Both the position numbers and the translations under genes were made by a program. This document shows, one piece after another, positions 26,910-36,827 of a stretch of DNA of 64,000 nt. The notes beneath the pieces are model-generated. The model did not search any database and was not told where the DNA came from. It was given only the letters and a program-made list of their open reading frames with translations. Positions within the stretch are counted from its first letter, which is position 1. The number at the start of each line of letters is the position of its first letter. Source of the DNA: Salidesulfovibrio onnuriiensis (GTDB lineage Bacteria; Desulfobacterota; Desulfovibrionia; Desulfovibrionales; Desulfovibrionaceae); NCBI RefSeq assembly GCF_008001235.1, contig NZ_CP040751.1, forward strand, positions 3,723,501-3,787,500. Reading direction: 5' to 3'.

Positions 26910-27797
26910 CTAGACGCGGCGGTAGCGCTCGATGACCTCGAAAAAGCGGTCGAGAATGGGCCCCTCGGCCGCTTCGGACCAGCCCATGGTGATCTCCCAG
27001 GAGGGGAGCTCGCCCACCACCGGAACAAAGGAAACGCCCCGCAACCGGCTCTTGCGCGAAAATCGGGCCACCAGGGCGCAACCCAGCCCGGCGGCCACCA
27101 GGGCCATGGAGGTCTGTTCGGTGTTGGCCTCCTGGACAATGTTCGGGCTGAACCCGGCCTGATGGAAACAGGCGATGGTGGCGTCGAAAAGCTGCGGCTC
27201 CAGATGGCGGGGATAGAGAATGAGCGGCTCGTCCCTGAGCTCGGAAAGGGGCACGGATTCCAGGGCCGAAAACCGGTGTCCCTCGGGAACGGCCAGCATG
27301 TAGGTATCGCTGACGAACAAGCGGGTCCGGAACTCGCTGGCGTCGTGGCCGAAGAGCCGCATGAAGGCAACGTCGATACGGCCCGAACGCAGCATGCGCA
27401 GCTGGTCGCGGGTGGAGGCCGAGGTCAGGTCCAGGCGGATGCCGGGGTTCTGCTCCCGGAACTCCCGGATGGCTTCGGGCAGCACACTGAGGGCGGCGGG
27501 CCCCAGAAAACCAATGGACAGGTTGCCTTCCCCGCCATGGGCCATGTTCCGCACGCGCTCCACGGCCCGGTCCAGCCCGGCCAGGACCTTGCGCGCCTCG
27601 TCCAGGAAGAGCTCTCCCTCCGAGGTCAGCCCGACCTTGCGGCTGGTGCGCTCAAGAAGTCTGATCCCCAGCTCGTCCTCCAGTTGGCGGATCTGCTGGC
27701 TCAGGGGCGGCTGGGCAATATGCAGCCGCCGGGCGGCCCGCCCGAAATGCAGCTCCTCGGCCACGGCAACAAAGTACTTCAAGTGTCTCAGTTCCAT
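26910..27797 (-). CDS. LysR-family transcription regulator (5 of 5)
   Basis: 295 residues. Helix-turn-helix MELRHLKYFVAVAEELHFGRAARRLH, AQPPLSQQIRQLEDELG; effector domain from LSIGFLGPAALSVLPEA. Its start codon lies against a perfect 11-bp inverted repeat at 27796-27824, suggesting autoregulation. There is no divergent gene next to it; the upstream TATTGGAC box (27837-27844) faces an empty 350-bp region, as if a small partner gene had been lost. Confidence 0.93.
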   Translation of the reverse strand: MELRHLKYFVAVAEELHFGRAARRLHIAQPPLSQQIRQLEDELGIRLLERTSRKVGLTSEGELFLDEARKVLAGLDRAVERVRNMAHGGEGNLSIGFLGPAALSVLPEAIREFREQNPGIRLDLTSASTRDQLRMLRSGRIDVAFMRLFGHDASEFRTRLFVSDTYMLAVPEGHRFSALESVPLSELRDEPLILYPRHLEPQLFDATIACFHQAGFSPNIVQEANTEQTSMALVAAGLGCALVARFSRKSRLRGVSFVPVVGELPSWEITMGWSEAAEGPILDRFFEVIERYRRV

Positions 27798-27824
27798 GAT
27801 TGATATCTACAGAATATCAATCAT
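27796..27824. promoter_or_regulatory. Perfect inverted repeat at the LysR5 start, probable operator
   Basis: Arms ATGATTGATAT and ATATCAATCAT separated by seven bases; it contains T-N11-A spacing typical of LysR sites and overlaps the LysR5 start codon. Confidence 0.6.
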
Positions 27825-28196
27825 GGTGTAAATATATATTGGACATCTGAGTCAAGTTGGAGGAGAAACGACTCACGCGAGGGGAACACGACCCCTCACC
27901 TTGACAAGAGACTATAAAATTTCGACCGGCTTCCTGAATAAGGAAGAAAAATGAAGCCGGGGTGGTCCCGGCACATTGTCTGGTGGTGTTGCGACCCGGT
28001 CGGAAAAGAGGCCCGTTACCATGTGGTAGCGGGCCTTTCTACGTCAGGCAGTCCATAAGCGCACGCCTGCCGCGTTGCTGCATAAAAGCCAAACGCAGGC
28101 GTGACAGCGCTACGTCGAGTGATATTTTTGCTTCAGCAACGCGGCATGAGCGGTTTGCAGCCACTTGCGGCCCAAACCGTTTCAAGACGTCTTTGG
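27825..28196. other. Gene-free region with hairpins after the LysR island
   Basis: About 370 bp with no credible open frame. It holds a TATTGGAC box (27837), a strong hairpin AGGCCCGTTACC ... GGTAGCGGGCCTTT at about 28006-28039 that looks like a terminator, and a 12-bp perfect inverted repeat GCCGCGTTGCTG (28069-28080) / CAGCAACGCGGC (28134-28145) with a nested competing pair ACGCCTGC (28063) / GCAGGCGT (28095). It could be a small RNA or the remains of a lost gene; nothing shows which. Confidence 0.5.
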
Positions 28197-29051
28197 TTAA
28201 AAATCGAGATTGATGGGGCCGCCCTTCTTGCCGGGCTTGCGTCCCGAAGAGCCGAAAATGCGGGGTTCCACCTGCTTGACGATCTTGGCCGCCTCGGTGT
28301 TCAGGGGATTGCGTTCCAGCACGGACTTGGCGTTGTTGTACGCCTCGGTCCAGTCGCGCCGCTCCAGGCTGATCTTGGCCAGCTTGAACATGAGGCTTTC
28401 GGTGCCCCCCAGGCGGCGCATGGCGTCCTTGATGGCCTCGGCGGCCTTCTCCATCTCGCCCATGGCCTCAAAGGCCATGATCAGCCCGTTGTGGGCCCGT
28501 TGATCCGAGGCATACTTGTCCAGGGCCTTCTTGAAATATTCCACGGCTTCGCCCGGCAGCCCGCCCATGAGCAGCCTATTGCCGATATCGGAATCCAACC
28601 CGTCGATGTCGGTATAGTATTCCGAGGCCTTGCGGAAAATCTTGCGCCCCTCCAGGGCGTCACCCTTCTTGATCAGTTCCTGGGCCTTGATGAGGTTGTC
28701 GTCCAGCACGGACAGGCGCTTGCGCTGGCGGGCCAGCTTGGATTTCTCCATGGCCTCTTCCAACTTTTCATGCAGCCGCTTCAGGGTGATGTAGGCGGTC
28801 TTTTCCTTGCCGCGCGCATAGTTGATGCCCTTGGGGAACAGCTTCTGGATCATCTGCATTCCGTTGAGATCCCGGAACGCCTCTTCAAGCAGAGCCTGGA
28901 CTTCGAACTTTTCCCGACCGAAAACCTGGCTGCCGTTCAGTGCCTGGAGTGCCCGGGCCAGAGCCGCCAAGGTCTTCAGGTAGTTGTTTTTGGCCGCATA
29001 GGCACGGGCGCGGGCTATATCTTCACGGATTGTCTTTGCACTTACACTCAT
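28197..29051 (-). CDS. TPR-repeat protein
   Basis: 284 residues, all helical, cytoplasmic. At least three tetratricopeptide units can be read in the C-terminal half (LLMGGLPGEAVEYFKKALDKYASDQRAHNGLIMAFEAMGEMEKAAEAIKDAM and following ERRDWTEAYNNAKSVLERNP). The N-terminal half is a long charged helix region. The tail is basic (GSSGRKPGKKGG). TPR proteins act as binding platforms; the partner is unknown. Divergence of this gene from its neighbours gives no functional hint. Confidence 0.85.
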   Translation of the reverse strand: MSVSAKTIREDIARARAYAAKNNYLKTLAALARALQALNGSQVFGREKFEVQALLEEAFRDLNGMQMIQKLFPKGINYARGKEKTAYITLKRLHEKLEEAMEKSKLARQRKRLSVLDDNLIKAQELIKKGDALEGRKIFRKASEYYTDIDGLDSDIGNRLLMGGLPGEAVEYFKKALDKYASDQRAHNGLIMAFEAMGEMEKAAEAIKDAMRRLGGTESLMFKLAKISLERRDWTEAYNNAKSVLERNPLNTEAAKIVKQVEPRIFGSSGRKPGKKGGPINLDF

Positions 29052-29143
29052 TGTCTCTCCAATCCCTTCTCGACTCCGAGGCTAATACAGTAAAACCGTT
29101 TTATCAAGGAGACAATGATAAATCGCCACGAATACCAAGGGCT

Positions 29144-29920
29144 TCAGCCAATTTTGACCCCTGCCGCCTCCAGCCTGTAGAGCAGGTGGCCGTGGTGGGA
29201 GCCGCGCCAGTAAATACGATTACACTCCCGGCACAGTCTGAATTCATTGAAATATTTCCTGGTCTTGGGCTCCAGGCGGTGCAAAATCAGCTCCTTGTCC
29301 ACGGGCTCGGTAAGCGCATTGCACCGCAGGCAACGCAGAAAAGGCGCGGGAGCCTCGGTGATGCCCAGCAGGGCCACGACCTCGGCCAGCTGGCCGTCCG
29401 GGTCCTGGCTGCGCACAAGCCGCCCCCACTGTACCGCACCCCGCTTAAGCAGCCCCCTGTCGCGGCTGAGCACGAACCGCCGCTCCCGGCTGGCCAGGTC
29501 GGCAACGGCTTCATCGTCCCAGGTGCGGTCATAGGCAGCGTCGAATCCCAGGGCCCGCAGCAGCAGGGCCAGCCCGGCAACATTCTCGTCCACCACGAAA
29601 CGCAATCGGGGCAGGGCATGGGGGCGCAATGAAGTGGGCCGTGTCGGGTCCACCGGAGGCTCGGCGGGCAGCAGCATCACGGACGCTCCGGGCGCGAGCA
29701 GGTGGTCCCAATGCGCCTCGCGCCCTTCCACGCGGACGCCGTAGATTTCGGTATGCGGCACGCCCAGGGCCTCGACCACGTCCTTTATTGACGCCCTGCG
29801 CCGCACCGGATAGCGTACCATTCCATCATGGCCGGACCGGCGCACAAGAGGGGCAAGCTCCCCCGCAAAACGCAATTCTGCGCTTGCATCTGAATCAAAG
29901 GACACTTCGCGTGAACGCAT
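29144..29920 (-). CDS. Mut7-C RNase-like protein with N-terminal ubiquitin-like domain
   Basis: 258 residues. About 14-90 is a small beta-grasp domain (AELRFAGELAPLV, SIKDVVEALGVPHTEIYGVRVEG, GASVMLLP). From about 103 a Mut7-C PIN-fold domain follows (RLRFVVDENVAGLALLLRALGFDAAY, RRFVLSRDRGLLKRG), with a zinc-ribbon-like set CLRCN ... CRECN and the ending IYWRGSHHGHLLYRL. Predicted to be an RNase or toxin-like nuclease; not shown. Its ATG overlaps the divergent M48 protease GTG start by ten bases. Confidence 0.88.
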   Translation of the reverse strand: MRSREVSFDSDASAELRFAGELAPLVRRSGHDGMVRYPVRRRASIKDVVEALGVPHTEIYGVRVEGREAHWDHLLAPGASVMLLPAEPPVDPTRPTSLRPHALPRLRFVVDENVAGLALLLRALGFDAAYDRTWDDEAVADLASRERRFVLSRDRGLLKRGAVQWGRLVRSQDPDGQLAEVVALLGITEAPAPFLRCLRCNALTEPVDKELILHRLEPKTRKYFNEFRLCRECNRIYWRGSHHGHLLYRLEAAGVKIG

Positions 29921-31142
29921 ATCTGCTCATCATACTGGTTTCGCTCCTGGGGGTCTATGCGCTCCACTTCGCGGCCCGCCGGCTCAATGCACGGGCCCTG
30001 AATCCGGACCTGCCCGAGGAATTCCGGGACGTGCTGGATGCCGACCGCTACGCCAGGAGCCAGGAATACGCGCGGGCCAACATGAAATTCACGGACGTGA
30101 ACGAGACCGTGAACACGGCCCTGGCCCTGGCCTTCATCCTGCTGGGGGCTTCAACCTCCTGGACCTGGCCGTGCGCTCCGCGGGCCTGGGCCCCATTCCC
30201 ACCGGGCTGCTCTATTTCGCGGCCCTGGGAATGATCAGCGGCATGGTGGAGCTTCCCTTCGACATATACCACACCTTTGTCCTGGAAAACCGTTTTGGGT
30301 TCAACACCACCACCTGGCAAACCTTCCTGGCCGACAAGATCAAGGGAGTGGTCCTGGCCGGAATCATCGGGGGGCTGCTGCTGGGCGCCGTGCTGTGGTT
30401 CTTCCAGGCCGCCGGGGCCTGGGCATGGGCATGGTGCTGGGGGATCACCGTGGGCTTCAGCCTGCTGCTGACCTATGTGGCCCCGCAATGGATCCTGCCC
30501 CAGTTCAACAAGTTCACGCCGTTGCAGGACGGCGAGCTCAAGCAGAAAATCGAGGCCTACGCCGCGGGACAGGGCTACACCGTGTCGGGAATCTTCGTCA
30601 TGGACGGCTCCAAGCGCTCCACCAAGGCCAACGCCTTTTTCACGGGCTTCGGCAAAACCAAGCGCATCGCCCTGTTCGACACCCTCCTGGAAAACCACAC
30701 CGCGGACGAGCTCCTGGCCGTGCTGGCCCACGAGGTGGGCCACGGCAAGCTGGGACACATCAAAAAACAGCTCCTGACCATGGTGCTCAAGACCGGGGCG
30801 GTCTTCTACCTGCTCAGTCTGTTCCTGGGCAACCAGGGGCTGTTCGACGCCTTCGGCATGCAGCAGATGAGCACCTATGCGGGGCTGGTCTTCTTCGGCC
30901 TGCTCTACACGCCGGTCTCCATGGTCCTTTCCCTGCTCGCCAACCGGGTGAGCCGCAAGCACGAATTCGAGGCCGACGCCTTTGCCGCCAAAACAACGGG
31001 CGACCACGAACAGCTCGTGATCGCCCTGAAAAGGCTTTCGGCCAACAGTCTTTCCAACCTGACGCCACACTGGCTCACGGTCTGGCTGGAGTACGGGCAC
31101 CCGCCCGTGCTGCAGCGCATCCGGGCCCTGCGCCGGGTCTAG
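29911..31142 (+). pseudogene. M48-family (Ste24/HtpX-like) membrane metalloprotease, frameshifted
   Basis: The N-terminal part reads from GTG at 29911 (MNAYLLIILVSLLGVYALHF) to about 30143, and the rest continues in another frame from about 30150 to 31142. Inserting one G in the run GGGGG at 30144-30148 joins them, giving LLGGFNLLDLAVRSAGLGPIPTG in place of LLGASTSWTW, and about 410 residues in all. The C-terminal part has zinc ligands HEVGH (AHEVGHGKLGH) and EFEAD, plus several membrane spans (GVVLAGIIGGLLLGAVLWFF and others), as in CAAX-processing Ste24 proteases. Either a true single-base loss, a sequencing error in a homopolymer, or slippage. The 3' end overlaps the convergent chemoreceptor by four bases. 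Confidence 0.85.
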
Positions 31143-33067
31143 AAGGTTTCAAACTCGCTGTCCGCCCGCGCCGCAGGCAGGGACCTGGGGCTGGTGCGGG
31201 CCACCGCCACCCGGCGGACAGTACCGATTCCCTGTCCATTGCCATGGCCGTTGCCGCCCATGACCCGGTCCACCGAGAAGAAGGACATGGTGCTGACCAG
31301 TTCCTCGGCCTGTCCCGAGAGTTCCTGGGCCGTGGAGGCCAGCTCCTCGGAGGCCGAGGCGTTTTGCTGCACCACGGATTCCAGCTGGCTGGCCGCGCCC
31401 GAGATGTTCTCGGCCTCGTGCACCTGTTCGCGGCTGCTGGCGGCCACCTCCTGCATCTTTTCTGCGTTGCTCTGGATCTCGTCAACAATGGACTTGAACA
31501 TGCCGCCGGCCTTTTCCGCGACCCCCAGGCTGGAGGCGGACAAGGCGCCGATCTCCGCTGCGGCCGCGCCGCTGTGTTCGGCCAGCTTGCGCACCTCCGA
31601 GGCCACCACGGCGAATCCCTTGCCGTGCTCCCCGGCCCGGGCCGCCTCAATGGCCGCGTTCAGGGCCAACAGGTTGGTCTGGCGGGCGATCTCCTCAATG
31701 ACCGCGATCTTTTCGGCGATATTGCGCATGGCCTCCACGGTTTCATCCACGGCCTGACCGCCCTCCACCACGTCGGAGGCGGTCTTGCTGATCATGGTGT
31801 AGGTCTCTTCGGCCACGACCATGCTCCTGCGGATGTTCTGGGTCATCTGCTCCATGGAGGCGGATATTTCCTCCACGGATGCGGCCTGTTCCGTGGCTCC
31901 CTGGGAAATGCGCTCGGCAGCGGCATTGAGTTGCTCGCTTCCGGCGGCCACGTTTTCCGAGGCGCTGAGCACTCCGGAGACGATGTCGCGGAGCTTGCCC
32001 ACCATGTTGTTCAGGGCGTTGACCAGCAGGCCGAATTCGTTGCGGCTCACCTCGGCGATCTCCCGGGTCAGGTCCCCGGCGGCCATGGCCCCGGCAAAGG
32101 CCACCCCTTCCCTGACCGGCCGCAGCACAAAGGTGCGCACCACCCAGAAAATCAGGCCGATGGCCAGAAGCGCGATGGCCGCGCCCACGCCCATGAGCAC
32201 GTTGCGCTGGGTTACGGCGGCCGAGGCCAGGTCGCCTTCATAGGCGCTCATGCACACGACCCAACCGGTGTGGGGCTCGGTGGTGAAGGTCATGACCTTG
32301 GCATCGCCCTTCCAGTCGTAAAAAAGCTCCCCGTCCTTGCGGTTCAGGGCCTGGCGAACAAAGTCCTCGCCGCTGTAGTCCTTGAGAATCAGGTCCCGGT
32401 TCCTGGGATGGTGGATGAACCGCCCGGCGGAATCCAGGATGAAACCGTAGCCCATTTCCCCGATGGTGAAGGGGTCGATGAACTTGGAAGTGAACGAGCT
32501 CCATCGGGGGAACATGGCCACGCCCCCCAGGAGCTTGCCCTGGTTGTTGTAGACGCCCTTGGCCACGGCAAAGACCAGGCTGTCGCTCCCGTCCTTGGGC
32601 TGGAGCACGGTCTTGGCCACAAAGGTCCTGCCGTTGGCGAGAACGGCCCGGGCATAGTCCCTGTCGGCCACGTTGAAGTTGCCGATGCTTCTGCCGTCGG
32701 ACTTGAGGCTCGCGACGATATCCCCTCGGGCATCGAACAGGAGGATGCCCCAGATGTCCTCGGAGTCACGCACTGTTTTGCCCATGAGTTCCAGGGCGCG
32801 GGAGTCGTATCCGCCAAAGGCGTCGCGCAGGCTCTGCTGCTCGGCCAGCATGTCCACCTCGACCTCCAGGCCCTTGATGTACAGGCCCAGGGATTCGGCC
32901 ACCGTCTCGGAGAGGCTGGCTGCGGCCCGGGTCTCATTCCTGAGCACCATCTGATACGAGGAATCGGATACGTAGATCACAAGGGCGCTCACGCCTGCCA
33001 TGATCACCAGGACCACCGGCACGATGATCATGGCCGCGAGCTTCTTCCGAAAAACATTCAGTACCAT
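31139..33067 (-). CDS. Methyl-accepting chemotaxis protein with dCache-type sensor
   Basis: 642 residues from ATG at 33067 (AAGGAG eight bases upstream; the frame extends 20 codons further without support). Membrane helix about 8-30, a periplasmic double-PAS (dCache_1) domain about 31-285 ([39 protein letters not shown] and [21 protein letters not shown]), second helix about 295-318, HAMP, then the signalling hairpin with [40 protein letters not shown]-terminal SEFETF is a CheR-docking-like pentapeptide. dCache sensors usually bind amino acids or organic acids; ligand unknown. Confidence 0.94.
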   Translation of the reverse strand: MVLNVFRKKLAAMIIVPVVLVIMAGVSALVIYVSDSSYQMVLRNETRAAASLSETVAESLGLYIKGLEVEVDMLAEQQSLRDAFGGYDSRALELMGKTVRDSEDIWGILLFDARGDIVASLKSDGRSIGNFNVADRDYARAVLANGRTFVAKTVLQPKDGSDSLVFAVAKGVYNNQGKLLGGVAMFPRWSSFTSKFIDPFTIGEMGYGFILDSAGRFIHHPRNRDLILKDYSGEDFVRQALNRKDGELFYDWKGDAKVMTFTTEPHTGWVVCMSAYEGDLASAAVTQRNVLMGVGAAIALLAIGLIFWVVRTFVLRPVREGVAFAGAMAAGDLTREIAEVSRNEFGLLVNALNNMVGKLRDIVSGVLSASENVAAGSEQLNAAAERISQGATEQAASVEEISASMEQMTQNIRRSMVVAEETYTMISKTASDVVEGGQAVDETVEAMRNIAEKIAVIEEIARQTNLLALNAAIEAARAGEHGKGFAVVASEVRKLAEHSGAAAAEIGALSASSLGVAEKAGGMFKSIVDEIQSNAEKMQEVAASSREQVHEAENISGAASQLESVVQQNASASEELASTAQELSGQAEELVSTMSFFSVDRVMGGNGHGNGQGIGTVRRVAVARTSPRSLPAARADSEFETF

Positions 33068-33368
33068 GACAACTCCTTGGGCCGTGCCTGGCAATGCAGC
33101 CTCCCTCATGGCTGATTGGACGGCCAACCGGTTTCATGAACCCGAGGCCCTCCCGAAGCCAGGTCCATGCCGCACTGCGCCGTGCGCCGGGCAATGCGGA
33201 GATTTTTCTGATTTGACCATGAACTGCTTAAAATTTCGATTCAACTTCTGTAAAGATCTTTATTGTAATCATTGTGCGAAACAGTTTCTTGCCGCTAGGC
33301 TGATAATCGTCCATACTCTCGGACGGAATGCGCTGAACACGCAGCACTTTTTTTCAACGGAGGCAACC
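33068..33368. other. Intergenic region between divergent MCP and pgm
   Basis: 300 bp. The left half is GC-rich and continues an open frame of no support; the right half (33210-33360) is AT-rich and should hold the pgm promoter, though no clear -35/-10 pair was identified. No palindrome was noticed. Confidence 0.45.
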
Positions 33369-35018
33369 ATGGCCCTACACGAACTGGCCGGAAAGCTGGC
33401 CCCCCAGCGCCTGCTGGAAAACATCCCCAGACTGGTCGCTGCCTATTATCTGACGACCCCCGACCCGGAAGATCCGGCCCAGGGCATTGCCTTCGGCACC
33501 TCCGGCCACCGGGGCTCCTCCCTGAACGGCAGCTTCAACGAGCCGCACATCCTGGCCGTGTGCCAGTCCATCTGCGAATACAGGAAAAAGAACAAGATCA
33601 CGGGACCGCTGTTCATGGGCATGGATACCCACGCCCTGTCCGAGCCGGCGCTGGCCACTGCCCTGGAGGTCTTCGCCGCCAACGACGTGGCCGTGCACAT
33701 CCAGCAGGACCGGGGCTACACGCCCACCCCGGTCATCTCCCACGCCATCCTGACCTGGAACCAGAACAACACGAGCCTTGCCGACGGCGTGGTCATCACC
33801 CCTTCGCACAACCCGCCCAAGTACGGCGGATTCAAGTACAACCCGCCCCAGGGCGGCCCGGCGGACACGTCCATCACCCAGGTCATCCAGGACCGGGCCA
33901 ACGAGATCCTGAAAAAGGGCACCAAGGGCATCAAGCGCATCCCCTTTGAAAAGGCCATCCACGCCGACTGCGTCACCCATTACGACTTTGTCATGCCCTA
34001 TGTGCGCGACCTGCGGAACATCCTGGACATGGACGCCATCAGCGCGGAAGGACTGCGCATCGGGGTGGACCCCATGGGCGGCGCGAGCATCGGCTTCTGG
34101 GACCCCATCGCCGACACCTACGAGCTGGACCTGGTCCTGGCCAACCACCGCATCGACCCCACGTTCTCCTTCATGACCGTGGACAAGGACGGCAAGATCC
34201 GCATGGACTGCTCGTCCCGGCACGCCATGGCCTCGCTCATCAAGCACAAGGACATTTACGACATCGCCTTCGGCAACGACCCGGACGCGGACCGGCACGG
34301 CATCGTCACCAGCAGCTCGAGCCTGCTCAATCCCAACCACTACCTGGCCGTGGCCGCGGACTACCTGTTCCGCACCCGCACGGGCTGGGGCAAGGACTGC
34401 GCCATCGGCAAGACCCTGGTCTCCAGCTCCATGATCGACCGGGTGGCCAAGGAACTGGGGCATCCGCTCTTCGAGGTGCCCGTGGGATTCAAATGGTTCG
34501 CCAACGAAATGCTCGCGGGCCGCTGCACCTTCGGCGGCGAGGAATCCGCAGGAGCCAGCTTCGCCCGCCGCGACGGCAGCGTCTGGACCACGGACAAGGA
34601 CGGCATCATCATGGACCTGCTGGCCGCGGAGATCACGGCCCAGACAGGACGCGACCCGGGCGAGCACTACCAGGCCCTGGTGGAACGCCACGGTTCGCCC
34701 GTCTACGAGCGCACGGACGCCCCGGCCACCAACGAGCAGAAAGCGGCCTTCAAGGTCCTGACCCCGGACATGATCACTGCGGATTCCCTGGCGGGGGAAC
34801 GCATCGAGGCCATCCTGACCAACGCGCCGGGCAACGACGCCCCCATCGGCGGCCTCAAGGTGACCACCAAGAACGGCTGGTTCGCGGCCCGTCCGTCCGG
34901 CACCGAGGAAATCTACAAGATCTACGCGGAAAGCTTCATCGGCCTGGCCCATCTCAAGACCATCCAGGCGCAGGCACAGGAGATCGTCAACGCGGCCTTC
35001 AAGGCCTCGGGCTGCTGA
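33369..35018 (+). CDS. pgm: Phosphoglucomutase (alpha-D-glucose-1,6-bisphosphate dependent)
   Basis: 549 residues, matching E. coli Pgm in length. Interconverts glucose 1-phosphate and glucose 6-phosphate. The phosphoserine S146 in [11 protein letters not shown] is at the same number as in E. coli. Also seen: metal-binding DPDADRHG, sugar-binding [10 protein letters not shown] and phosphate-binding RPSGTEE. The start is set by CGGAGG upstream of ATG at 33369; the open frame reaches back to 33000 but the extra residues are unlike the family. Monocistronic with a strong terminator. Confidence 0.96.
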   Translation: MALHELAGKLAPQRLLENIPRLVAAYYLTTPDPEDPAQGIAFGTSGHRGSSLNGSFNEPHILAVCQSICEYRKKNKITGPLFMGMDTHALSEPALATALEVFAANDVAVHIQQDRGYTPTPVISHAILTWNQNNTSLADGVVITPSHNPPKYGGFKYNPPQGGPADTSITQVIQDRANEILKKGTKGIKRIPFEKAIHADCVTHYDFVMPYVRDLRNILDMDAISAEGLRIGVDPMGGASIGFWDPIADTYELDLVLANHRIDPTFSFMTVDKDGKIRMDCSSRHAMASLIKHKDIYDIAFGNDPDADRHGIVTSSSSLLNPNHYLAVAADYLFRTRTGWGKDCAIGKTLVSSSMIDRVAKELGHPLFEVPVGFKWFANEMLAGRCTFGGEESAGASFARRDGSVWTTDKDGIIMDLLAAEITAQTGRDPGEHYQALVERHGSPVYERTDAPATNEQKAAFKVLTPDMITADSLAGERIEAILTNAPGNDAPIGGLKVTTKNGWFAARPSGTEEIYKIYAESFIGLAHLKTIQAQAQEIVNAAFKASGC

Positions 35019-35043
35019 GCAAGCAAACGCGCACGCATCCAAC

Positions 35044-35080
35044 AAGGCGCCGGGCATGAACCCGGCGCCTTTTTTTTGCA
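35044..35080 (+). terminator. Terminator of pgm
   Basis: AAGGCGCCGGG-CATGAA-CCCGGCGCCTT followed by eight T. Confidence 0.92.
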
Positions 35081-35220
35081 CAGGGCACAAACCCCGTTTC
35101 CTGTTATTACCTCCCTTTTCCGTCGCCTTTCTAATTCCTCTCCATTCCTCTTCGTGCAATAGGAGAATGGAGGGATAGCAACGGCGGAGACAATCAAGCC
35201 AAACCTTTGGGGGGCAGCAC

Positions 35221-36591
35221 ATGAAAACGGGAAACAAGATCAAACTTCTCGGAACCGGCCTGACGGGCCTTACCGCGGCCGGAATGATCGCCATCCTGTA
35301 CTGGAAGGCGGGGCAGATCGCACCGCTCCTTGCGGCGGCAGGGCAAGACACGGCCACTGCGGAGCTCGCGCGCCAAGTCGGGGAAAACATTTCCTCGCTC
35401 AAGACATGGTCCATCGCGGCCGCAGCCGCCTTCCTCCTGGCGGGAACGGCCTCGAGCTTCTACCTGGCGGGATTCCTCAGCCACGCCATCATGCGCGTGG
35501 CCAACGTGCTCAAGGAGTTCAATCTCGGCAACCTGGCAGTGGACTACATTCCCATGGGCAAGGCCATCAACTGCGGCAATATCGCCGGATGCAACAAGCC
35601 GGAATGCCGCTCCTACGGCAAGGATTCCTACTGCTGGGTGGAAGCGGGCTCCTTCAATGCGGACCCGCACTGTCCCAAGGCCATCAAGGGGCTCGATTGC
35701 CGCGACTGCAATATCTACAAGCATGCGGTGAAAGACGAATTTGAGGAGCTCGGCTCCGTGATCAACACCATGGGCGACAAACTCCGGGAGGTCATCGGCC
35801 ACATCATGGAGGCCTCCACCAACGTGGCCTCCGGCAGCGGAGCCCTGTCCGCGTCCTCGCAGTCCATGGCCCAGGGGACCACGGAACAGGCCGCGTCCGT
35901 GGAGGAAACCAACGCTTCCATGGAACAGATGTCGGCCAACATCCTCAGCAACGCGGACACGGCCCGGAAGACCGCAGACATCGCCGTGCGCGCGGCATCC
36001 GAGGCGGAACGGGGCGGCAAGGCCGTCACCGAAACCGTCAGCGCCATGACCGTCATTGCCGAAAAGATATCCATCATCGAGGAAATCGCCCGACAGACCA
36101 ACCTGCTGGCGCTCAACGCGGCCATTGAGGCGGCCCGCGCGGGAGAGCACGGCAAGGGATTTGCCGTTGTCGCCGCAGAGGTGCGCAAGCTGGCCGAACG
36201 AAGCGGCCAGGCGGCAGTGGAAATCAGCGAGCTCTCGGCCCGGAGCATGGATGTGGCCAGGGAGGCGGGATCGGTTCTGGAACGAATGGTGCCGGAAATT
36301 ACCCAGACTGCGGACCTGCTGCAGGAGATATCCTCATCCAGCGACGAGCAGCGAAGCGGCACGGACATCATCACCCAGGCCATCGGCCAGATGGACGGCG
36401 TGGTGCAGCAGAACGCCTCCTCTGCGGAGGAACTGGCCTCCACCGCGGAGGAACTGGCCTCCCAGGCCGCCCTGCTGGAACGGGAAATCAGCTACTTCAG
36501 GGTCAATGGGCACCAACGGCGGCACACGGTAGCGGTCCAGGCCCCGGTGCAGGCCCTGCCCCATGGAGAGGAGGATTTCGAACGGTTCTAA
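35221..36591 (+). CDS. Methyl-accepting chemotaxis protein with cytoplasmic two-CW cysteine domain
   Basis: 456 residues. Two membrane helices (about 8-30 and 62-88) enclose only about 30 periplasmic residues, so sensing is unlikely to be extracellular. After the second helix comes a cysteine cluster, C118 to C163 (CGNIAGC, PECRSYG, YCW, HCPK, DCRDC), of the two-CW type also found in the sensor kinase at 7907. The signalling hairpin follows ([29 protein letters not shown]). It ends EEDFERF, a CheR-docking-like pentapeptide. The cysteine domain suggests metal or redox sensing, which is inference. Its stop codon region forms the left end of the direct repeat at 36581. Confidence 0.93.
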   Translation: MKTGNKIKLLGTGLTGLTAAGMIAILYWKAGQIAPLLAAAGQDTATAELARQVGENISSLKTWSIAAAAAFLLAGTASSFYLAGFLSHAIMRVANVLKEFNLGNLAVDYIPMGKAINCGNIAGCNKPECRSYGKDSYCWVEAGSFNADPHCPKAIKGLDCRDCNIYKHAVKDEFEELGSVINTMGDKLREVIGHIMEASTNVASGSGALSASSQSMAQGTTEQAASVEETNASMEQMSANILSNADTARKTADIAVRAASEAERGGKAVTETVSAMTVIAEKISIIEEIARQTNLLALNAAIEAARAGEHGKGFAVVAAEVRKLAERSGQAAVEISELSARSMDVAREAGSVLERMVPEITQTADLLQEISSSSDEQRSGTDIITQAIGQMDGVVQQNASSAEELASTAEELASQAALLEREISYFRVNGHQRRHTVAVQAPVQALPHGEEDFERF

Positions 36592-36729
36592 AGCCGTTGC
36601 CCCCAGAGATGCAGCACCTGCGACGTGGCCCGCACGCCGCCGGGCACGCTGAAGCGGGCTTCGAAGAAACGGATAAATTCCCGGTACGCCTTGGGGCGCA
36701 CCGGGTTTTTCCGTTGCGTGGACATGGCC
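36581..36729. repeat. Direct repeat, left copy (bioC 3' end)
   Basis: About 149 bp nearly identical (roughly six mismatches and one single-base gap by eye) to 38449-38596. The similarity begins within the last codons of the chemoreceptor gene. Confidence 0.9.
36588..36728 (-). pseudogene. Truncated 3' remnant of bioC
   Basis: Reading leftward, the segment encodes the last roughly 45 residues of a BioC-like protein (TQRKNPVRPKAYREFIRF onward, ending VLHLWGQRL stop), almost identical to the end of the intact bioC at 38455. It has no start or methyltransferase domain and cannot function alone. Confidence 0.85.
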
Positions 36730-36827
36730 GGAGCAGGCAAAATACTTTTTTATAAAGCGGCTATTGCCTGCCTATACTCATTCTCCTACAATGCAGTAAT
36801 CCACCTCACATACACTTCGGAGTCTCC

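Noticed and set aside
30395-33115. A 906-codon rightward open frame across the protease and the chemoreceptor
   Set aside because: It crosses two well-supported genes in a different frame or strand and has shadow-type composition.
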